DNA of 6,734 nt from a bacterium. Its GTDB lineage: Bacteria; Krumholzibacteriota; Krumholzibacteriia; WVZY01. Positions 5,236 through 6,734 of the stretch are shown piece after piece. The stretch is from the NCBI GenBank assembly GCA_027296025.1, contig JAPUJU010000216.1, forward strand, positions 1 to 6,734, read 5' to 3'. The stretch's first letter is position 1. The number at the start of each line of letters is the position of its first letter. The position numbers and the translations under genes were made by a program. The notes beneath the pieces are model-generated. The model was not told the origin of the DNA. It worked only from the letters and a program-made list of their open reading frames with translations, and did no database searches.

Positions 5236-6000
5236 CTACGAGGGGTCCTCGGCAGCCGCTGCGATACCGAGAAACGTATCCAGGTCAAGACTCGCACCGC
5301 CGATTAAAGCGCCGTCGATATCCTCTTTCCCCAGGAGCGCGGTCGCGTTCTCGGGTTTCACGCTGCCCCCGTAGAGGATCCGGATCGAGGCCGCCAGGTC
5401 GGCTCCGAACCGACTCTCGATAAACTTCCGGACGAATCGGTGCATTGTATCTGCGTCTTCTGGCGATGCCGTCCGTCCTGTCCCGATCGCCCAAAGGGGT
5501 TCGTAAGCGAGGATCATTCGCTGAACTTGGTGGACCGTCAGCCCGGCGACAGCCGACTCCAGCTGGATCCGTACGTACGGCTCCGCATCCCCTGCCTCCC
5601 GGTCCTCGAGAGTTTCTCCAACGCACAGGACGGGAACAAGACCCGCATCCAGCGCGGCCTTCAGTTTCCTGGAGACAACGTCGTTGGTCTCTCCAATCTC
5701 GTGGCGCCGTTCGGAATGCCCGATAAGCACGGCGGTCCCTCCCGCATCCGCGATCATCTCGGCGCTGATCTCGCCGGTAAACGCGCCCGACTTTTCCCAG
5801 AAAAGATCCTGCGCCCCGACGGTGACGCCGGCGCCTTCGAGCCGTGCCGAGACGAACGGCACCGAAAAGAACGGTGGAAAAACCGCGAACTCACAATCGT
5901 GGTCTCCGATCGATGACTTCAGGCCGTCCGCGAACGATTCGCCCTCGGCGATCGTCTTGTTCATTTTCCAGTTGCCCGCTATCAGGACCGTGCGTGCCAT
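5236..6000 (-). CDS. tpiA: Triosephosphate isomerase
   Basis: This cytosolic enzyme interconverts dihydroxyacetone phosphate and glyceraldehyde 3-phosphate in glycolysis and gluconeogenesis. The 254-residue product is the usual length for the family. All catalytic features are present: Asn10 and Lys12 in AGNWKMNK (8-15), the electrophile His95 in IGHSERR (93-99), and the general base Glu167 in AYEPLWAIGTG (165-175), with the flexible phosphate loop AIGTGRTA at 171-178. Phosphate-binding GGS (211-213) and GGAS (234-237) close the barrel. I start at ATG 6000 because AAGGA lies 5 bases upstream and MARTVLIAGNWK is the standard N-terminus. An in-frame ATG directly before it (6003) is only 2 bases from that site, and a still longer reading would run through the hairpin in the pgk-tpiA spacer. 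It follows pgk by 85 bases. Confidence 0.98.
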   Translation of the reverse strand: MARTVLIAGNWKMNKTIAEGESFADGLKSSIGDHDCEFAVFPPFFSVPFVSARLEGAGVTVGAQDLFWEKSGAFTGEISAEMIADAGGTAVLIGHSERRHEIGETNDVVSRKLKAALDAGLVPVLCVGETLEDREAGDAEPYVRIQLESAVAGLTVHQVQRMILAYEPLWAIGTGRTASPEDADTMHRFVRKFIESRFGADLAASIRILYGGSVKPENATALLGKEDIDGALIGGASLDLDTFLGIAAAAEDPS

Positions 6001-6016
6001 CATCGTCCTTGTGATT

Positions 6017-6075
6017 CGAGGGGTGAACGCCATCGAAGAGCCATTGTCAGGCCCGTCGATCGATCGCACCCCTCG
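6017..6075 (-). promoter_or_regulatory. Three-tier hairpin in the pgk-tpiA spacer
   Basis: On the minus-strand RNA CGAGGGGUG (6075-6067) pairs perfectly with CACCCCUCG (6025-6017). Inside it AUCGA (6060-6056) pairs with UCGAU (6036-6032), and innermost GGGCC (6054-6050) pairs with GGCUC (6042-6038), using one G-U, around the seven-base loop UGACAAU. In total 19 pairs fall in 59 bases. The G-U would be an A-C mismatch on the other strand, which slightly favours an RNA on the pgk-tpiA strand. No U-run follows, so it is not a classic terminator. It ends 5 bases before the AAGGA site of tpiA, so it may tune tpiA translation or mRNA processing. That role is inference. Confidence 0.5.
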
Positions 6076-6085
6076 GTTTTATCGA

Positions 6086-6734
6086 TTACAGAGACGCTTC
6101 CGCAACATCGCACAGGGCTTCCACACCCGGGAGCATCTTCCCTTCCATGTACTCTAGCGAGGCACCGCCCCCGGTTGAAACGTGCGTGAAGTTGTCCGCA
6201 ATCCCCATCAGGTTGATCGCGGCGACGCTGTCTCCACCGCCCACGATCGTGACCGCTCCGCGCGACGTCGCCGCCGCCACGGCGCGCGCGACCTCTTTCG
6301 TTCCATCTGCAAACTGTGGTTTCTCGAACACACCCATTGGTCCATTCCAGAAAACCGTCCCCGCGTCTCCCAGTTCTTTCCGAAAAAGCTCGACGGACTT
6401 TGGTCCTATGTCGACGCCCATCCAGTCTTCCGGGATATCCGCGCTCGAAACCTCACGTGTCGTCGAAGTGTCCTCGATGTCACGCGTCACGATGCAGTCG
6501 ACGGGCAGAAGCAGCCTTGCTCCACCCGCGCGCGAGAGGTCCAGCATCTCCTTGCACATGGCGAGGTATTCGTCGTTGGCGATGCTGCGCCCAATTTCGA
6601 GCCCGGTGGCCTTGAGAAACGTAAACATCATCCCACCACCGACGAGCAGAACGTCGACTTTGTCCATCAGCGACTTGATGAGGTTGATCTTCCCTTTGAT
6701 CTTCGCCCCTCCGAGCACGGCAACAAACGGGCGC
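6086..6734 (-). CDS. pgk: Phosphoglycerate kinase, C-terminal half (partial)
   Basis: This cytosolic glycolytic kinase transfers phosphate from 1,3-bisphosphoglycerate to ADP, making ATP and 3-phosphoglycerate. The window holds about 215 residues, beginning at RPFVAVLGGAKIKGKI, which lies near the middle of the roughly 395-residue family, so the N-terminal substrate domain is outside. The nucleotide-binding domain is complete: LLVGGGMMFTFLKA, then the conserved NGPMGVFEKPQFADGT, GGGDSVAAI and HVSTGGGASLEYMEGK, ending LPGVEAL a few residues before the stop at 6088-6086. The reading frame stays open to the right edge, so no start codon should be assigned here; the GTG at 6718 is an internal valine codon. 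tpiA follows 85 bases downstream with a strong hairpin between them. Confidence 0.98.
   Translation of the reverse strand, partial: RPFVAVLGGAKIKGKINLIKSLMDKVDVLLVGGGMMFTFLKATGLEIGRSIANDEYLAMCKEMLDLSRAGGARLLLPVDCIVTRDIEDTSTTREVSSADIPEDWMGVDIGPKSVELFRKELGDAGTVFWNGPMGVFEKPQFADGTKEVARAVAAATSRGAVTIVGGGDSVAAINLMGIADNFTHVSTGGGASLEYMEGKMLPGVEALCDVAEASL

Noticed and set aside
4419..5307. Several plus-strand open frames of 160-215 codons across tRNA-Leu, secG and the tpiA end
   Set aside because: They run antisense through a tRNA and through secG, so they cannot be genuine protein genes.
6001..6069. N-terminal extension of triosephosphate isomerase by up to 23 residues
   Set aside because: The extension overlaps the spacer hairpin and lacks homology to the family; ATG 6000 has AAGGA at good spacing and gives the standard N-terminus.

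Overview
The window reads as ordinary chromosomal DNA from a Gram-negative-like bacterium with fairly GC-rich codon usage (judged by eye, not computed). The mix of genes is a glycolytic pgk-tpiA pair followed by secG and tRNA-Leu(GAG), a secreted DUF4139 protein, a DUF4446 membrane protein, and a rhomboid protease with a conserved-looking soluble tail next to a MATE transporter. This is compatible with an uncultured FCB-group or deltaproteobacterium-like lineage, but I cannot fix the phylum from the sequence alone. I see no transposase, integrase, phage gene, CRISPR array or toxin-antitoxin pair.

Layout. A minus-strand gene enters from the left edge; only its first 23 codons are inside (1-70). 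A 215-base divergent spacer follows. The plus strand then carries a rhomboid intramembrane protease (286-1083) and a MATE-family exporter (about 1098 or 1161 to 2468). Everything to the right is on the minus strand. In transcription order from the right edge it is: 3' half of pgk (6086-6734), tpiA (5236-6000), secG (4771-5151), tRNA-Leu(GAG) (4667-4753), a secreted DUF4139 protein (3073-4560) and a DUF4446 membrane protein (2461-2964). The MATE and DUF4446 genes converge and overlap tail to tail by 8 bases.

How the genes work together. pgk and tpiA encode two glycolytic steps and are probably one transcript. secG, a Sec translocon subunit, has its own candidate promoter just after tpiA and is followed 17 bases later by tRNA-Leu(GAG), the same secG to tRNA-Leu(GAG) order found in E. 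coli (secG-leuU). The DUF4139 and DUF4446 proteins are envelope proteins of unknown function. The rhomboid and MATE genes look like a two-gene operon, but no functional link between them is known.

The most interesting points are regulatory or structural rather than a new system. (1) The MATE gene has a strong Shine-Dalgarno site but no ATG/GTG/TTG that would give a complete first membrane helix. (2) The DUF4139 leader has one anti-Shine-Dalgarno-like element able to pair with either of two GGAGGU copies, one of them the true ribosome site. (3) A 19-bp three-tier hairpin fills most of the pgk-tpiA spacer. I found no convincing previously undescribed multi-gene system.
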